From positions 124,001 to 188,000 of the forward strand of contig NZ_QWVT01000024.1 in the NCBI RefSeq assembly GCF_003570705.1: a stretch of 64,000 nucleotides of DNA, written 5' to 3'. The position numbers and the translations under genes were made by a program. Shown one piece after another: positions 9,005 to 18,849 of the stretch; position 1 is the first letter of the stretch, and each line of letters opens with the position of its first letter. This DNA comes from Mesobacillus zeae (GTDB taxonomy: Bacteria > Bacillota > Bacilli > Bacillales > Cytobacillaceae). A model generated the notes under the pieces. That model saw only the letters and a program-made list of their open reading frames with translations, was not told where the DNA came from and made no database searches.

Positions 9005-9182
9005 TTGTATAACCTCCATGCCAAATTTGCTTACCAGCTTATTCTATCACTTTATTCGACAAGTTTCGATTCGTATTTTTTACCTATTATTTATGGGTAT
9101 TTTAACCTATCATTTAGCATTTTTATGGTTAATTTTAATTTTAATAGGTAGATTAGCGTGTGCCGGCGGATGATGTATCGTA

Positions 9183-9272
9183 ATGAATTGTGAATGTTGT
9201 ACCTTTTTAAGGAGAATACAAGATACGACAAAATGCGTTCATTGTGGTGTACAGTGCTTGATGCTAACATAA
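9183..9272 (+). CDS. Candidate 29-residue double-CxxC mini-protein
   Basis: An ATG-initiated frame in the 350-bp gap between yqzD and the next gene. It encodes 29 residues with CECC at positions 3-6 and CVHCGVQC at 18-25, an arrangement typical of a tiny zinc ribbon. The ribosome site is weak (GGCGG about 13 bp upstream), so it may be a chance ORF. Nothing else coding is apparent between 9005 and 9351, which is AT-rich. Confidence 0.25.
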   Translation: MNCECCTFLRRIQDTTKCVHCGVQCLMLT

Positions 9273-9351
9273 TATTAGAATGATGCCGGGCTGAAGACAT
9301 ATGATGTTTTTCAGAAAAAATGGTGAAAAAAAACTAAAAAAGGTGAATGAC

Positions 9352-9954
9352 ATGACCATGATAATGAACCTGATTAACAATGTCGGACAATACAGTGTCA
9401 ATAAGACCGAAACTGACTTTCTCGAAATGGTTCCTGGTTTATGGATTAATGGCGAGATGCACTGGATGCGGGAAAATATATTGTATCTTCCTGAAGCAGG
9501 GGTGTCCGCACAGTGTGAAAAGATTGATATCCTTCCAGATGTCAATTTTTTCGAGATCCTTGTTCACGGGAAGGCTGAAATGCCAGTGAAGGGCAAGCTT
9601 GTCATCATGTACAGGCAGAGGGACGTATCTGCAAACTCATTTGCTTTCATTTCGCCATCAGAGAATGTTATTTTTCACCTTCACCATGATGCTGTCTATC
9701 TTGTTGACGGAACAAATGGGACAGAAAATATCCAGCAATGCACGGTCCTCCCTTATTCAAAGGTGGAAACTGGTGATATTTGGAGCAGCCAGCCAGAAGG
9801 CAGCCTGTATTATCAGCCCATGTCACAGGGGGCGTTCGCAAGCCTTCATTCTTTTGAGTTGAGATTTGATGGAAGTGAGACTGTTTCATATAGAACCTGG
9901 TGCATTCGCGGGACAGAAAAAGAAGCCTTATTAAAAATCAATCGCAGCTTTTAA
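9352..9954 (+). CDS. Conserved-looking hypothetical protein
   Basis: A 200-aa soluble protein that I do not recognise. It has no signal peptide or membrane segment. It appears beta-rich, with alternating hydrophobic residues and scattered aromatics, and has one HLHHD patch near the middle. ATG at 9352 is preferred because AAGGTGA lies six bases upstream; the longer frame from 9301 has no ribosome site. It stands between yqzD and rpmG with its own upstream AT-rich region. Confidence 0.6.
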   Translation: MTMIMNLINNVGQYSVNKTETDFLEMVPGLWINGEMHWMRENILYLPEAGVSAQCEKIDILPDVNFFEILVHGKAEMPVKGKLVIMYRQRDVSANSFAFISPSENVIFHLHHDAVYLVDGTNGTENIQQCTVLPYSKVETGDIWSSQPEGSLYYQPMSQGAFASLHSFELRFDGSETVSYRTWCIRGTEKEALLKINRSF

Positions 9955-10042
9955 AAAACACACTAGCATTTCCAAATGAAAAGTGATATTATAGAAAAGT
10001 CGTATGAACGAACCTAGTTTGATCAGTTTGGAGGGATATCAC

Positions 10043-10192
10043 ATGCGTGTAAACATTACTTTAGCTTGCACTGATTGCGGAGACCGTAACTATATTTCCA
10101 AAAAAAATAAACGCAATAACCCAGATCGTCTTGAGCTTAAGAAATATTGCCCAAGAGAAAAGCGTGCAACTGTACATCGCGAAACAAAATAA
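10043..10192 (+). CDS. rpmG: 50S ribosomal protein L33
   Basis: A 49-aa basic protein of the large ribosomal subunit. The L33 pattern is clear: [17 protein letters not shown], then [17 protein letters not shown], ending HRETK. The first cysteine pair (C9, C12) is intact, but the second zinc-ribbon pair is reduced to the single C36, so zinc binding is doubtful. The ATG at 10043 follows GGAGGGATATCAC; an upstream in-frame ATG at 10004 would add a non-homologous leader. Confidence 0.95.
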   Translation: MRVNITLACTDCGDRNYISKKNKRNNPDRLELKKYCPREKRATVHRETK

Positions 10193-10228
10193 ACAGCTCG
10201 GGAAATTTTTCCCGGCTGTTTTTTTTTG
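10192..10228 (+). terminator. Terminator after rpmG
   Basis: Interrupted stem (AACAGC at 10192-10197 with GCTGTT at 10215-10220, plus an inner CGGG/CCCG pair) followed by a run of T residues. It starts at the last base of the rpmG stop codon. Confidence 0.9.
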
Positions 10229-10275
10229 TTATGCTAAAAAAAAGGGATCTTTCACGGCATGGGGGATGAATCAAT

Positions 10276-10845
10276 ATGGATGGGAAAAAGCTGTTTAGAG
10301 AGCAAATGATTACCAAGCTGAAGGGATTATCATTGGCAGACTATGAAGAGCGTTCAAGCAGGATAGCAAACGACCTTTGCCAAAACTGTATGTGGCAGGA
10401 GGCTGGGACGATTGCAATCACGGTTTCAAGGTTTCCTGAGGTGGATACTTATCAGATTATCCGGAAAGCGTGGGAGCAAGGAAAGAAAATTACTGTCCCA
10501 AAATGTTTTCCTGCAGACAGAACAATGATTTTTCGGTCGCTGGATAAGTTTGAGCAGCTTGAGCAGGTGTATTATGGTCTCTATGAACCCATAATAGAAG
10601 AGACAGAGGAAGTTACTTCCGAAAAAATCGGGCTAATGGTTGTGCCGGGACTAGCTTTTACTCCGCAAGGCTTCAGACTTGGCTTTGGAGGGGGATATTA
10701 TGACCGATATCTCGAAGGTTATAGGGGGAGAACGGTATCGCTCGCTTTCTCGGAGCAGGTTGTATCAGGATTGCCGGTTGAACCGCATGACATGCCTGTA
10801 GAGTGTGTGATAACCGAAATGGGGATTGTTGGACGTGGAAATTGA
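10276..10845 (+). CDS. yqgN: 5-formyltetrahydrofolate cyclo-ligase
   Basis: The enzyme that uses ATP to convert 5-formyl-THF to 5,10-methenyl-THF, recycling the storage folate. The C-terminal signature GFRLGFGGGYYDRYL (about residues 132-146) is the diagnostic nucleotide/folate loop, and PGLAF lies just before it. At 189 aa it has the family length. The next gene begins 20 bp before its stop in another frame, suggesting coupled translation. Confidence 0.92.
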   Translation: MDGKKLFREQMITKLKGLSLADYEERSSRIANDLCQNCMWQEAGTIAITVSRFPEVDTYQIIRKAWEQGKKITVPKCFPADRTMIFRSLDKFEQLEQVYYGLYEPIIEETEEVTSEKIGLMVVPGLAFTPQGFRLGFGGGYYDRYLEGYRGRTVSLAFSEQVVSGLPVEPHDMPVECVITEMGIVGRGN

Positions 10846-11632
10846 ACCGTTCCTCTCTGCCGTGCTTGTTGTTGTTTCAGCTGCTGCCGCTTACTATCTG
10901 TCTTTTCTTACTCTTTCAGGGGCTGTGGCAGGCCTCGCAACGGGTGGGATGGTTGCGCTTGGCTTCGGGTTTCCAGGTCTCGTCCTTATGGGGGCATTCT
11001 TTATAAGCTCAAGCGTGTTGTCGAAACTTAAGGTTAATAAGAAACGCAGGCATTTTGAGAAGAACCTTCATGAAAAAGGATCGACCAGGGATTGGAAACA
11101 GGTTGCTGCAAATGGCGGGATTGCAGCAGCAGCAGCAGGAGTTGGCGCTTTTGTTACTGGCGATGATATTTGGGCCATTATTTATATGATCTCGCTTGCA
11201 AGTGCAACAGCTGACACATGGGCATCCGAATTGGGGCCTTTAAGTAAAGGTGATCCTGTTTCTATTCGCGGATTTGCTAAAGTGCCTCCGGGAACATCTG
11301 GAGCAGTATCATTTGCAGGAACCCTTGCTTCCTTTGCTGGTTCCATGATGATTGCTTTGTTGTCATCCTTCCTGTTCCATCCTGGTATGGCTCCTGTCAT
11401 CCTGGTCACTTTGGCCGGCTTTTCAGGCTCTTTAATAGATACATGGCTTGGGGCTTATATACAGGCTCTCTACAGGTGCGGAGCATGCGGCATACATACT
11501 GAAAAACGAAAGCACTGCAAGAGCAGCACACGGCTTGTGAGAGGATTCTCCTGGCTCGATAATGATGCTGTTAATTTCTTTTCAGGCTTTGGTGCTGTCC
11601 TTTTTGGAATTATTTTATTGATGGTGTTTTAA
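10826..11632 (+). CDS. DUF92 family integral membrane protein
   Basis: A membrane protein of about 268 aa with six or seven hydrophobic helices and the DUF92 signature region (TADTWASELG, then PGTSGAVS and GSLIDTWLGA). A cysteine pair with a following His/Cys cluster (CGACG...HCK) lies near residues 215-230. Relatives include plant phytyl-phosphate kinase VTE6, so a role on a prenyl or lipid phosphate is possible but not shown. The start is uncertain: TTG at 10826, TTG at 10829 or GTG at 10835. It overlaps the cyclo-ligase gene by 20 bp. Confidence 0.8.
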   Translation: MLDVEIEPFLSAVLVVVSAAAAYYLSFLTLSGAVAGLATGGMVALGFGFPGLVLMGAFFISSSVLSKLKVNKKRRHFEKNLHEKGSTRDWKQVAANGGIAAAAAGVGAFVTGDDIWAIIYMISLASATADTWASELGPLSKGDPVSIRGFAKVPPGTSGAVSFAGTLASFAGSMMIALLSSFLFHPGMAPVILVTLAGFSGSLIDTWLGAYIQALYRCGACGIHTEKRKHCKSSTRLVRGFSWLDNDAVNFFSGFGAVLFGIILLMVF

Positions 11633-11672
11633 AAACCGATATTGTAGTAAAAAGTAAACTGTACAATCATAA

Positions 11673-12656
<984 letters not shown>

Positions 12657-12765
12657 ATCTTGTATGATATTGATTGAATTCCCCCGGTAACCGTGGTTTT
12701 TATAGAGTCTTTTCCTGGGAATAAAAAGGATCCTTCTGCTTCAAACTATAAATGGAGGGATCACA

Positions 12766-12963
12766 ATGGGCAGGAGATTGCTGACAATTACCTTTACGTT
12801 ATTTGCAGGTTATTTTGCATATCAAAATCGCTTCAGGCTTATGAACAGCCTAATGAGAAGGCCGGGCCTCAGGCGGTTGGTCGTAAGTTCGTTAATGGGT
12901 GTTCCATGGGCAAGAAAAAAACTGCTGGGATCTGTTTTTGCGGGTCCTTCTGACTGGAAATAA
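12766..12963 (+). CDS. Small basic hypothetical protein
   Basis: A 65-aa, strongly basic protein with a short hydrophobic N-terminal segment (about residues 5-18) and repeated Arg/Lys-flanked helices. A good GGAGGGATCACA ribosome site precedes the ATG, and a terminator lies about 45 bp downstream, so the gene is probably real. I do not recognise a family. Confidence 0.6.
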   Translation: MGRRLLTITFTLFAGYFAYQNRFRLMNSLMRRPGLRRLVVSSLMGVPWARKKLLGSVFAGPSDWK

Positions 12964-13008
12964 AAATGAGGGCCGTTTCCTTAGAGTGCGGCTTGAAATG
13001 ATCGAAGA

Positions 13009-13048
13009 AAAGAGGCAGCCCTCCTTGTAAAGGTTGCCTCTTTTTTTT
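13009..13048 (+). terminator. Terminator after the small basic protein gene
   Basis: Stem of about 12 bp (13009-13020 with 13032-13043, one G-U or mismatch) followed by eight or more T residues. Confidence 0.88.
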
Positions 13049-13127
13049 GCATCTATATTACAGATAATTACCATTAGCAATTTTAATGAAAACAGGTAGC
13101 CATCGATTAATTTTGAGAAAAAATGAT

Positions 13128-13155
13128 TTTTGTGCGCTCTATTTTGTGCGCTCTA
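13128..13155. repeat. Perfect 14-bp tandem duplication
   Basis: The 14-base unit at 13128-13141 is repeated exactly and directly at 13142-13155. It lies in the 509-bp gap 12964-13472, which otherwise holds a terminator and AT-rich DNA with no gene I can support. It may be replication slippage or a paired regulator site. Confidence 0.5.
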
Positions 13156-13363
13156 ATAGTACTCTCTTGATCAGTGTTCCCTATAACCTGTACCACCACA
13201 ATATTTCAACATAGGTAAACGTTGAAAAACAGTTTATCTCCAGTTAGTCTAAATATATGTCGGGTAATGGTGATTTAGGAAGTTCGATTTTCCTGACAGC
13301 TTAAAGGCTTTTATCAGTCTTTTTCTTTTTCAAATCAATTATGGGGGATTGCAGGTCTAAACT

Positions 13364-13392
13364 TTCTCATCTGTTTTGGTTTAGTTTATAAT
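13364..13392 (+). promoter_or_regulatory. Possible sigma-A promoter of gluP
   Basis: A perfect -10 TATAAT lies at 13387-13392, with a weak -35-like TTCTCA 17 bp upstream at 13364-13369. gluP starts 80 bp downstream. Support comes mainly from the -10 box. Confidence 0.35.
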
Positions 13393-13472
13393 ATTCGTAA
13401 TGCATAAAACAGCTGGTGGACTGTTTTTAAAAAAGACGCCCGAAATATTCTTGGGCGGGAAGGCAGGGGAAA

Positions 13473-15011
13473 ATGAATTATTTAGAAGAATACCGCCTTT
13501 GGAGCACAGCCCATTTTCTGATAGCAGATGCCGGATATGAGCTTGGTGATGTGGTAGAGGATGGACAAGAGCTACTTCTTGTGAACCCCGAAAACAGAGG
13601 AGCACAGATGGTTAGACTCGTTCTCTCAGATCTAAATTGGGCAAATCAACTTAGACGTGAAATCGAGTTCATGCTCGACAACGCAAAGAAGCTAAAAAGA
13701 GAATTAGGGGCAAAGGATCTTAAAATCCTTAATGTTTACTATACGCAATATTCTCCAGTAGATGATTTTGAAGAGCTTTTAGCCCAAAGTAGGAATGGAA
13801 TGGATATAGATACTATTATTGTTGACAGTGAAACAGGAATTACTGCACTGGCAAAGATTCGACAAAGGTTTGGTGCGAAACAGGAGTATGTGGAACAAGA
13901 ATCATATTCCGAAGATGAAGTTCGCGCTATGATTGATTTAACCTTGTCGGAAGCCGGTAAAAAGGCCAAGAAAAACTTAGCACCAGAACAGGGAAAACCG
14001 TGGGTTTCCTATCTTTTGATCGCCATTTCTGTTTTAGTGTTTCTCGCCATGACAGCCGCGGGAGGAAGCACAGATACTCAGAACTTAATTGAATTTGGAG
14101 CTAAATTCAATCCGCTCATCCTTGATGGTGAGTGGTGGAGGTTTTTTGCCCCTATCTTTATTCACATTGGACTCCTGCATCTTTTTATGAATTCCCTTGC
14201 ACTCTATTACCTCGGCCCAGTCGTGGAACAAATTTACGGTCATGCAAGGTTCTTGTTTATTTATATTTTTGCCGGGTTTGCCGGTGTGCTGGCAAGCTTT
14301 CTATACAGCCCTAACCTGTCAGCGGGGGCGAGCGGTGCAATATGGGGCTGTTTCGGAGCCTTGTTATACTTTGGTGTTAATAACAAAAGAATATTCTTTA
14401 AGACAATGGGATCGAGTATTTTGACTATCCTGGCAATTAACCTTGCTTTTAGCTTAACCGTGCCGGGGATTGATATTTCTGCCCATCTTGGCGGGCTGGC
14501 AGGAGGATTTGCGGCTTCTGCTGTTGCCCACTTCCCTGGAAACCAAAAACGGCTTCAGCAGTTCGCAGTTCTTGCCGCATTGGCACTTTCAGTATCAGGT
14601 CTGCTCTACTATGGATTCAGCCAAAACTATGCGCTCGTTGACGAAAAGAGCATGCTTATGTTCGCCCAGGAGAAAATACAAAAAGAGGAATATCGCAGTG
14701 CTGAGCAAGCATTGTCTGAATATACCGTGGATGAGGGAGAGTCGGCTGATACACTATTTCTACTTTCTTTTGCCGAAATCAGGCTAGGAAAAATTGAGGA
14801 AGCAAAAGAGCACCTCCACAGTGCTCTCGAATCCAATCCTGATTTTCATGAAGCATCCTATAATCTCGCCCTTGTATACATGGAAGAAAAGAACTACAGG
14901 AAGGCAAAGGATTATGCAGAAAAAGCAGTGGCCCTAAAGCCGGACAATAAGGATTACATGGAGATACTGAATACGATTAACGACTATCTTGAATCTCCTG
15001 CTTCAGGATGA
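13473..15011 (+). CDS. gluP: Rhomboid intramembrane serine protease GluP
   Basis: A polytopic protease that cleaves membrane proteins within the bilayer; in B. subtilis it works in membrane-protein quality control with FtsH. It has an N-terminal cytosolic domain of about 175 residues, then seven hydrophobic helices with catalytic Ser287 in GASGAIWG and His338 in SAHLGG. The C-terminal part has about two TPR repeats (residues 390-505). The length of 512 aa and the motif positions match YqgP/GluP. The ATG at 13473 has a GGCAGGGGAAA site. The 3' end overlaps the convergent gene by 35 bp. Confidence 0.95.
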   Translation: MNYLEEYRLWSTAHFLIADAGYELGDVVEDGQELLLVNPENRGAQMVRLVLSDLNWANQLRREIEFMLDNAKKLKRELGAKDLKILNVYYTQYSPVDDFEELLAQSRNGMDIDTIIVDSETGITALAKIRQRFGAKQEYVEQESYSEDEVRAMIDLTLSEAGKKAKKNLAPEQGKPWVSYLLIAISVLVFLAMTAAGGSTDTQNLIEFGAKFNPLILDGEWWRFFAPIFIHIGLLHLFMNSLALYYLGPVVEQIYGHARFLFIYIFAGFAGVLASFLYSPNLSAGASGAIWGCFGALLYFGVNNKRIFFKTMGSSILTILAINLAFSLTVPGIDISAHLGGLAGGFAASAVAHFPGNQKRLQQFAVLAALALSVSGLLYYGFSQNYALVDEKSMLMFAQEKIQKEEYRSAEQALSEYTVDEGESADTLFLLSFAEIRLGKIEEAKEHLHSALESNPDFHEASYNLALVYMEEKNYRKAKDYAEKAVALKPDNKDYMEILNTINDYLESPASG

Positions 15012-15855
15012 CTAGATCACCATCGGCTGGCTGGATTAGTACCAGCAGGATTTTCTTGTCTTTAGATAGAAGAATGACTGGGATTGTACTGTCAACAGGA
15101 TTAATGACAGTGCCATCCCTTTTTTTAATTCCAAGAAAATAGTTTTTATAGAGGCCTTCCCACAGCCTTCCAATCGCTTTATCCGTAGCCTGTCTGCTGA
15201 ATCCCGGAAATGGACTGGTCTCAAAGCGGGCTAATTCCGTCAACCGGAAAATATAATAGTCATTTTTATTTATTCCGTATGAGTCGGCTGCCTTATTGAG
15301 GGTGTTTTCGATTAGCATCTCCACACCTTTGTCAAGAATTCCTTTCCACTGCACATCTTCTTGCCGGAAGGGAACACGAAAGGCTGACACTGGGCTTATA
15401 GGGGAACTGACTGTGTAAATAAAATCGCTGGACATCATTTGTGCACTGAATATGGATTCCTCATTCTTGTGTATTTCCGAGTAGTGGAATGAAACAGCAG
15501 AGTATAAAGCGGATTCTTTTTCCTGAAGAACCTCCTCCTGAACAATTCTGTCCGTATTAGGCTCCCATTTCCCCATTTTTTCTCTAAGCCGTCCATCTTT
15601 AAAAACAAAGCTGAGATCCTGCCTTAAATAAGCATGCCGGTCAAGAACCGAGGCAGATCTTAACCTAACTGAGTATCCCCCCGGAGCAAGAGCATTTGAA
15701 GCTGTTAATGAGGTGTTGGCTGTGACGTAAGCTGCCGATCGGTCAATCGGGAAAAAAATAATTGTTTCCTTTATATCTTCTTTTTCAAAAATAAGAAAAG
15801 CGATAATAAAAATCGTGAAAATTCCACATACGGCAAACATATATCGCAATTTCAT
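14977..15855 (-). CDS. Hypothetical membrane-anchored protein
   Basis: A 292-aa protein with one N-terminal membrane helix (about residues 5-22) and a long, presumably extracytoplasmic domain. I do not recognise a family. It is mixed alpha/beta and ends in a beta-rich segment with many Ile/Val/Leu residues. Its last 35 bases overlap the 3' end of gluP on the other strand. The ATG is followed by MKLRYMF, typical of a signal anchor. Confidence 0.65.
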   Translation of the reverse strand: MKLRYMFAVCGIFTIFIIAFLIFEKEDIKETIIFFPIDRSAAYVTANTSLTASNALAPGGYSVRLRSASVLDRHAYLRQDLSFVFKDGRLREKMGKWEPNTDRIVQEEVLQEKESALYSAVSFHYSEIHKNEESIFSAQMMSSDFIYTVSSPISPVSAFRVPFRQEDVQWKGILDKGVEMLIENTLNKAADSYGINKNDYYIFRLTELARFETSPFPGFSRQATDKAIGRLWEGLYKNYFLGIKKRDGTVINPVDSTIPVILLSKDKKILLVLIQPADGDLVILKQEIQDSR

Positions 15856-16013
15856 TTTTCATCCCTCGAGTCCTTATTACTGACTGATCCATACTATATC
15901 ACCACTATATGCACCTAGGCCCCGGGACATGCCAGAAAGGTATGTTTATCTTCAATGATGTCAATGATGGAGGAAGTAAAAGAGGTTGATGACGGTAAAA
16001 ATTGAGGTGGGTC

Positions 16014-17474
16014 ATGAAGCAGTCTATTAAACACCCTGTAAAAGAAAAGCTCGGGGAAAATGTTGCTTTTTTGCGGGAAGCGCTAGGAGTGGGAAAAAGC
16101 TTTGACATCGTACAGGTTGATGCTGAATATGCAGGACGGGAAATGGCCATGTTTCTTGTGGATGGTTTCGTTAAAGATGATATCCTTCTTCATTTAATGA
16201 AGCTGCTGGCAAAGCTAGACAAGGAAAAACTTGAGCCTGATGCATTAAAGAAGCTTGTTAAAACTTATTTGCCTTATGTTGAAATAGAGACATCAAATGA
16301 TTTGGACAAAGTGGCCGACACTGTACTCGCAGGACCGACTGCACTTGTTGTGGATGGTGTAGTAGAGGTTATACTGATTGACGCCCGGACGTACCCGGTT
16401 AGGGGACCTGAGGAGCCTGATATCGAAAGAGTTGTAAGGGGGGCGCGTGACGGCTTTGTCGAAACGATCGTATTCAATACCGCCTTGACAAGAAGGCGCG
16501 TCAGGGACCGGACGCTCAGGATGGAGTATATGCAGGTAGGGCGAAGGTCAAAGACTGACATTGTTGTATGCTATATTGAAGATATAGCCAACCCTGATAT
16601 GGTTGCCAAGACAAAAGACTCTCTCTCAAAAATTGATACGGACGGACTGCCGATGGCGGAAAAAACGATTGAAGAATATATTTCGGGAAGGCATTGGAAC
16701 CCATTTCCTGTTGTAAGATATACAGAGAGACCAGACACCGCAGCAGTACATTTATATGAAGGCCATGTCTGTATCATGGTTGATGGCTCTCCGAGCGTTA
16801 TGATCACTCCGGCAACATTCTGGCATCATCTTCAGCATGCCGAGGAGTATCGCAACAAACCGCTTGTCGGAGCCTACCTCCGCGCGGTGCGGTTCTTAGC
16901 AGTATGGGCGTCGATTTTCGTGCTGCCATTGTGGTATTTGTTTGCGGCCAATCCGGAAACAATTCCTGGAAAACTTTCATATATTGGACCCAAGGATCCG
17001 GGGCAAATACCACTGTTTCTCCAGTTTCTGATTATTGAGGTCGGAATAGACGTCTTGAGGATGGCTGCAATTCATACTCCGACATCGCTTGCGACTGCGC
17101 TTGGACTTATTGCGGCACTGATGATCGGCCAAGTTTCCGTTGAGGTCGGTTTGCTGACAAATGAAGTCATCCTTTATTTGGCTATCGCTGCGATTGGAAC
17201 ATTTGCCACGCCAAGCTATGAGCTAGGTCTAGCTAACAGGCTGACAAGACTTTTGCTGCTATCTGTTACTGCACTTTTCGGCATATTTGGATATGTAGTC
17301 GGCACCATGCTCCTTATCATTGGGCTTGTACGGATGAAATCGTTCGGCATCCCTTATTTATGGCCTTTCATTCCGTTTAATTTCCGCTCATTCCGGGATG
17401 TGCTTGTACGCTCACCGATACCGCTAAAAAATAAGCGACCTGGTGTGTTAAGGCCACAGGACCCTGACAGGTAA
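16014..17474 (+). CDS. GerA-family spore germination protein, SpoVAF-like
   Basis: An A-subunit-type germination protein of the spore inner membrane. The N-terminal soluble domain of about 280 residues contains VDGVVEVILIDARTYPVRGPEEPD and the SKTDIVVCYI / PFPVVRYTERPD blocks that mark GerAA/SpoVAF proteins. Four or five membrane helices follow, including the PTSLATALGLIAALMIGQ region. Its 486 aa fit the family. It has no B or C subunit beside it, which suits SpoVAF better than a full receptor. ATG at 16014 is chosen over TTG 16002 because GAGG lies six bases upstream. It should be expressed in the forespore. Confidence 0.9.
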   Translation: MKQSIKHPVKEKLGENVAFLREALGVGKSFDIVQVDAEYAGREMAMFLVDGFVKDDILLHLMKLLAKLDKEKLEPDALKKLVKTYLPYVEIETSNDLDKVADTVLAGPTALVVDGVVEVILIDARTYPVRGPEEPDIERVVRGARDGFVETIVFNTALTRRRVRDRTLRMEYMQVGRRSKTDIVVCYIEDIANPDMVAKTKDSLSKIDTDGLPMAEKTIEEYISGRHWNPFPVVRYTERPDTAAVHLYEGHVCIMVDGSPSVMITPATFWHHLQHAEEYRNKPLVGAYLRAVRFLAVWASIFVLPLWYLFAANPETIPGKLSYIGPKDPGQIPLFLQFLIIEVGIDVLRMAAIHTPTSLATALGLIAALMIGQVSVEVGLLTNEVILYLAIAAIGTFATPSYELGLANRLTRLLLLSVTALFGIFGYVVGTMLLIIGLVRMKSFGIPYLWPFIPFNFRSFRDVLVRSPIPLKNKRPGVLRPQDPDR

Positions 17475-17567
17475 GCTTTCCCCCTGAACACTTGAGGACA
17501 TTGTCCTTATCGATTATACTTATGGCGGATATGATCGATTATTTTCGTAAAGCTGAGGGGAAGAATT

Positions 17568-17771
17568 TTGAATACTATTTATGATATACAGCAATTCCTG
17601 AAAAGGTTTGGAACGTTCATTTACATAGGGGATAGAGTTGCTGATCTTGAAATGATGGAAGAGGAATTAAAAGAACTTCATCAGTCACAATTAATCGAAA
17701 CAAAAGAATTCCAGACAGCGCTAATGCTATTGCGCCATCAAATCAGGCTGGAGAGAGAAAAAAGACAGTAA
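17568..17771 (+). CDS. yqgQ: YqgQ family protein (DUF910)
   Basis: A 67-aa helical protein, conserved in bacilli and usually beside glcK. The N-terminal TIYDIQQFLKRFGTFIYIG is characteristic of the family. The start is TTG at 17568 with GAGGGGAAG upstream. Its function is not known; the 21-bp gap to glcK implies co-transcription. Confidence 0.9.
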   Translation: MNTIYDIQQFLKRFGTFIYIGDRVADLEMMEEELKELHQSQLIETKEFQTALMLLRHQIRLEREKRQ

Positions 17772-17792
17772 ACCAGGGGAAAGGTGAACAAT

Positions 17793-18761
17793 ATGCCGCA
17801 AAAATGGCTTGTGGGCGTGGATCTTGGCGGGACTGCAACAAAGCTTGGAATCACTGATGATAATGGGAAAATGATTCATAAGTGGGAAATTCCAACTGAT
17901 GTATCAAATGAGGGAAAGAACATTACTGGACAGATTGCTTACTCGATTCAGCAAAAATTAGCGGAGACAGGACTTCAGAAACATGATGTAAAGGGAATCG
18001 GAATTGGAGCACCAGGACCGGCAGATCCTGAAACGGGTGTTATATCTGAAGCGGTGAACCTTGGCTGGAAATGTGAGTATTCCTTAAAAGAAATTTTGGA
18101 AGCTGAAACATCATTGCCTGTGTTTGTCGACAATGATGCAAACTGTGCGGCATTAGGCGAAATGTGGAAAGGCGCCGGGAGCGGTTCCAAGGACCTTGTC
18201 TGCGTCACCCTTGGTACAGGGGTCGGCGGTGGTATTATTGCAAACGGACAAATTGTCCATGGCAAAAACGGGGCGGCTGGTGAAATCGGACACATCATTT
18301 CCGTTGCTGCAGGCGGGGCATCATGCAATTGCGGAAAGACAGGGTGCCTTGAAACGATTGCTTCTGCAACAGGGATTGTCAGACTGGCATATGAGCAATT
18401 AGCTGCACAAGGGCAAACAGGTCAGCTTGCAGGAATTCACAGCAAACTAGGCCGCTTGTCAGCAAAGGATATATTTGATTCCGCCAAAAGCAATGATACT
18501 GCAGCAATCACAGTCATCGATACAGTTTCTCTCCATCTCGGCATAGCGCTAGCGAATATTGCCAATACGCTCAACCCCGAGAAAATCATTGTCGGCGGCG
18601 GTGTATCCATGGCAGGGGACATCCTCCTGGATCCCCTTAGGAAGTATTTCACAATGTACTCTTTTCCAAGGGTTGCACAGTCTTCTGAAGTTACTTTGGC
18701 TACTCTTGGAAATGACGCGGGTGTCATTGGTGCATCCTGGCTAGTGAAAAATGGATTTTAA
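17793..18761 (+). CDS. glcK: Glucokinase (ROK family)
   Basis: Phosphorylates glucose to glucose-6-phosphate with ATP in the cytoplasm. The N-terminal phosphate loop DLGGTATKLGI, the GIGAPGP loop and the ROK zinc motif CNCGKTGC (about residues 173-180, preceded by the catalytic D in VDNDAN) are all present. ATG 17793 is preferred over GTG 17784 since AAAGGTGA then serves as the ribosome site. Its 322 aa are standard. It follows yqgQ and is closed by a terminator. Confidence 0.95.
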   Translation: MPQKWLVGVDLGGTATKLGITDDNGKMIHKWEIPTDVSNEGKNITGQIAYSIQQKLAETGLQKHDVKGIGIGAPGPADPETGVISEAVNLGWKCEYSLKEILEAETSLPVFVDNDANCAALGEMWKGAGSGSKDLVCVTLGTGVGGGIIANGQIVHGKNGAAGEIGHIISVAAGGASCNCGKTGCLETIASATGIVRLAYEQLAAQGQTGQLAGIHSKLGRLSAKDIFDSAKSNDTAAITVIDTVSLHLGIALANIANTLNPEKIIVGGGVSMAGDILLDPLRKYFTMYSFPRVAQSSEVTLATLGNDAGVIGASWLVKNGF

Positions 18762-18774
18762 TAGCAGGGACTGG

Positions 18775-18803
18775 AAAGCCTCTTGTTTGGAGGCTTTTTT
18801 TAT
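18775..18803 (+). terminator. Terminator after glcK
   Basis: An 8-bp stem (18775-18782 with 18790-18797) running straight into a T-run. Confidence 0.9.
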
Positions 18804-18849
18804 AAGGTAAGAAATTATATTATTTTCAACAAAGATAAGTGTTCACCGC

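Noticed and set aside
8802-9173. 123-codon plus-strand ORF
   Set aside because: Antisense to yqzD, continuing into AT-rich spacer; no ribosome site.
15890-15896. Sigma-G promoter for the GerA-type gene (CATACTA)
   Set aside because: No acceptable -35 element 17-18 bp upstream and more than 110 bp from the start codon.
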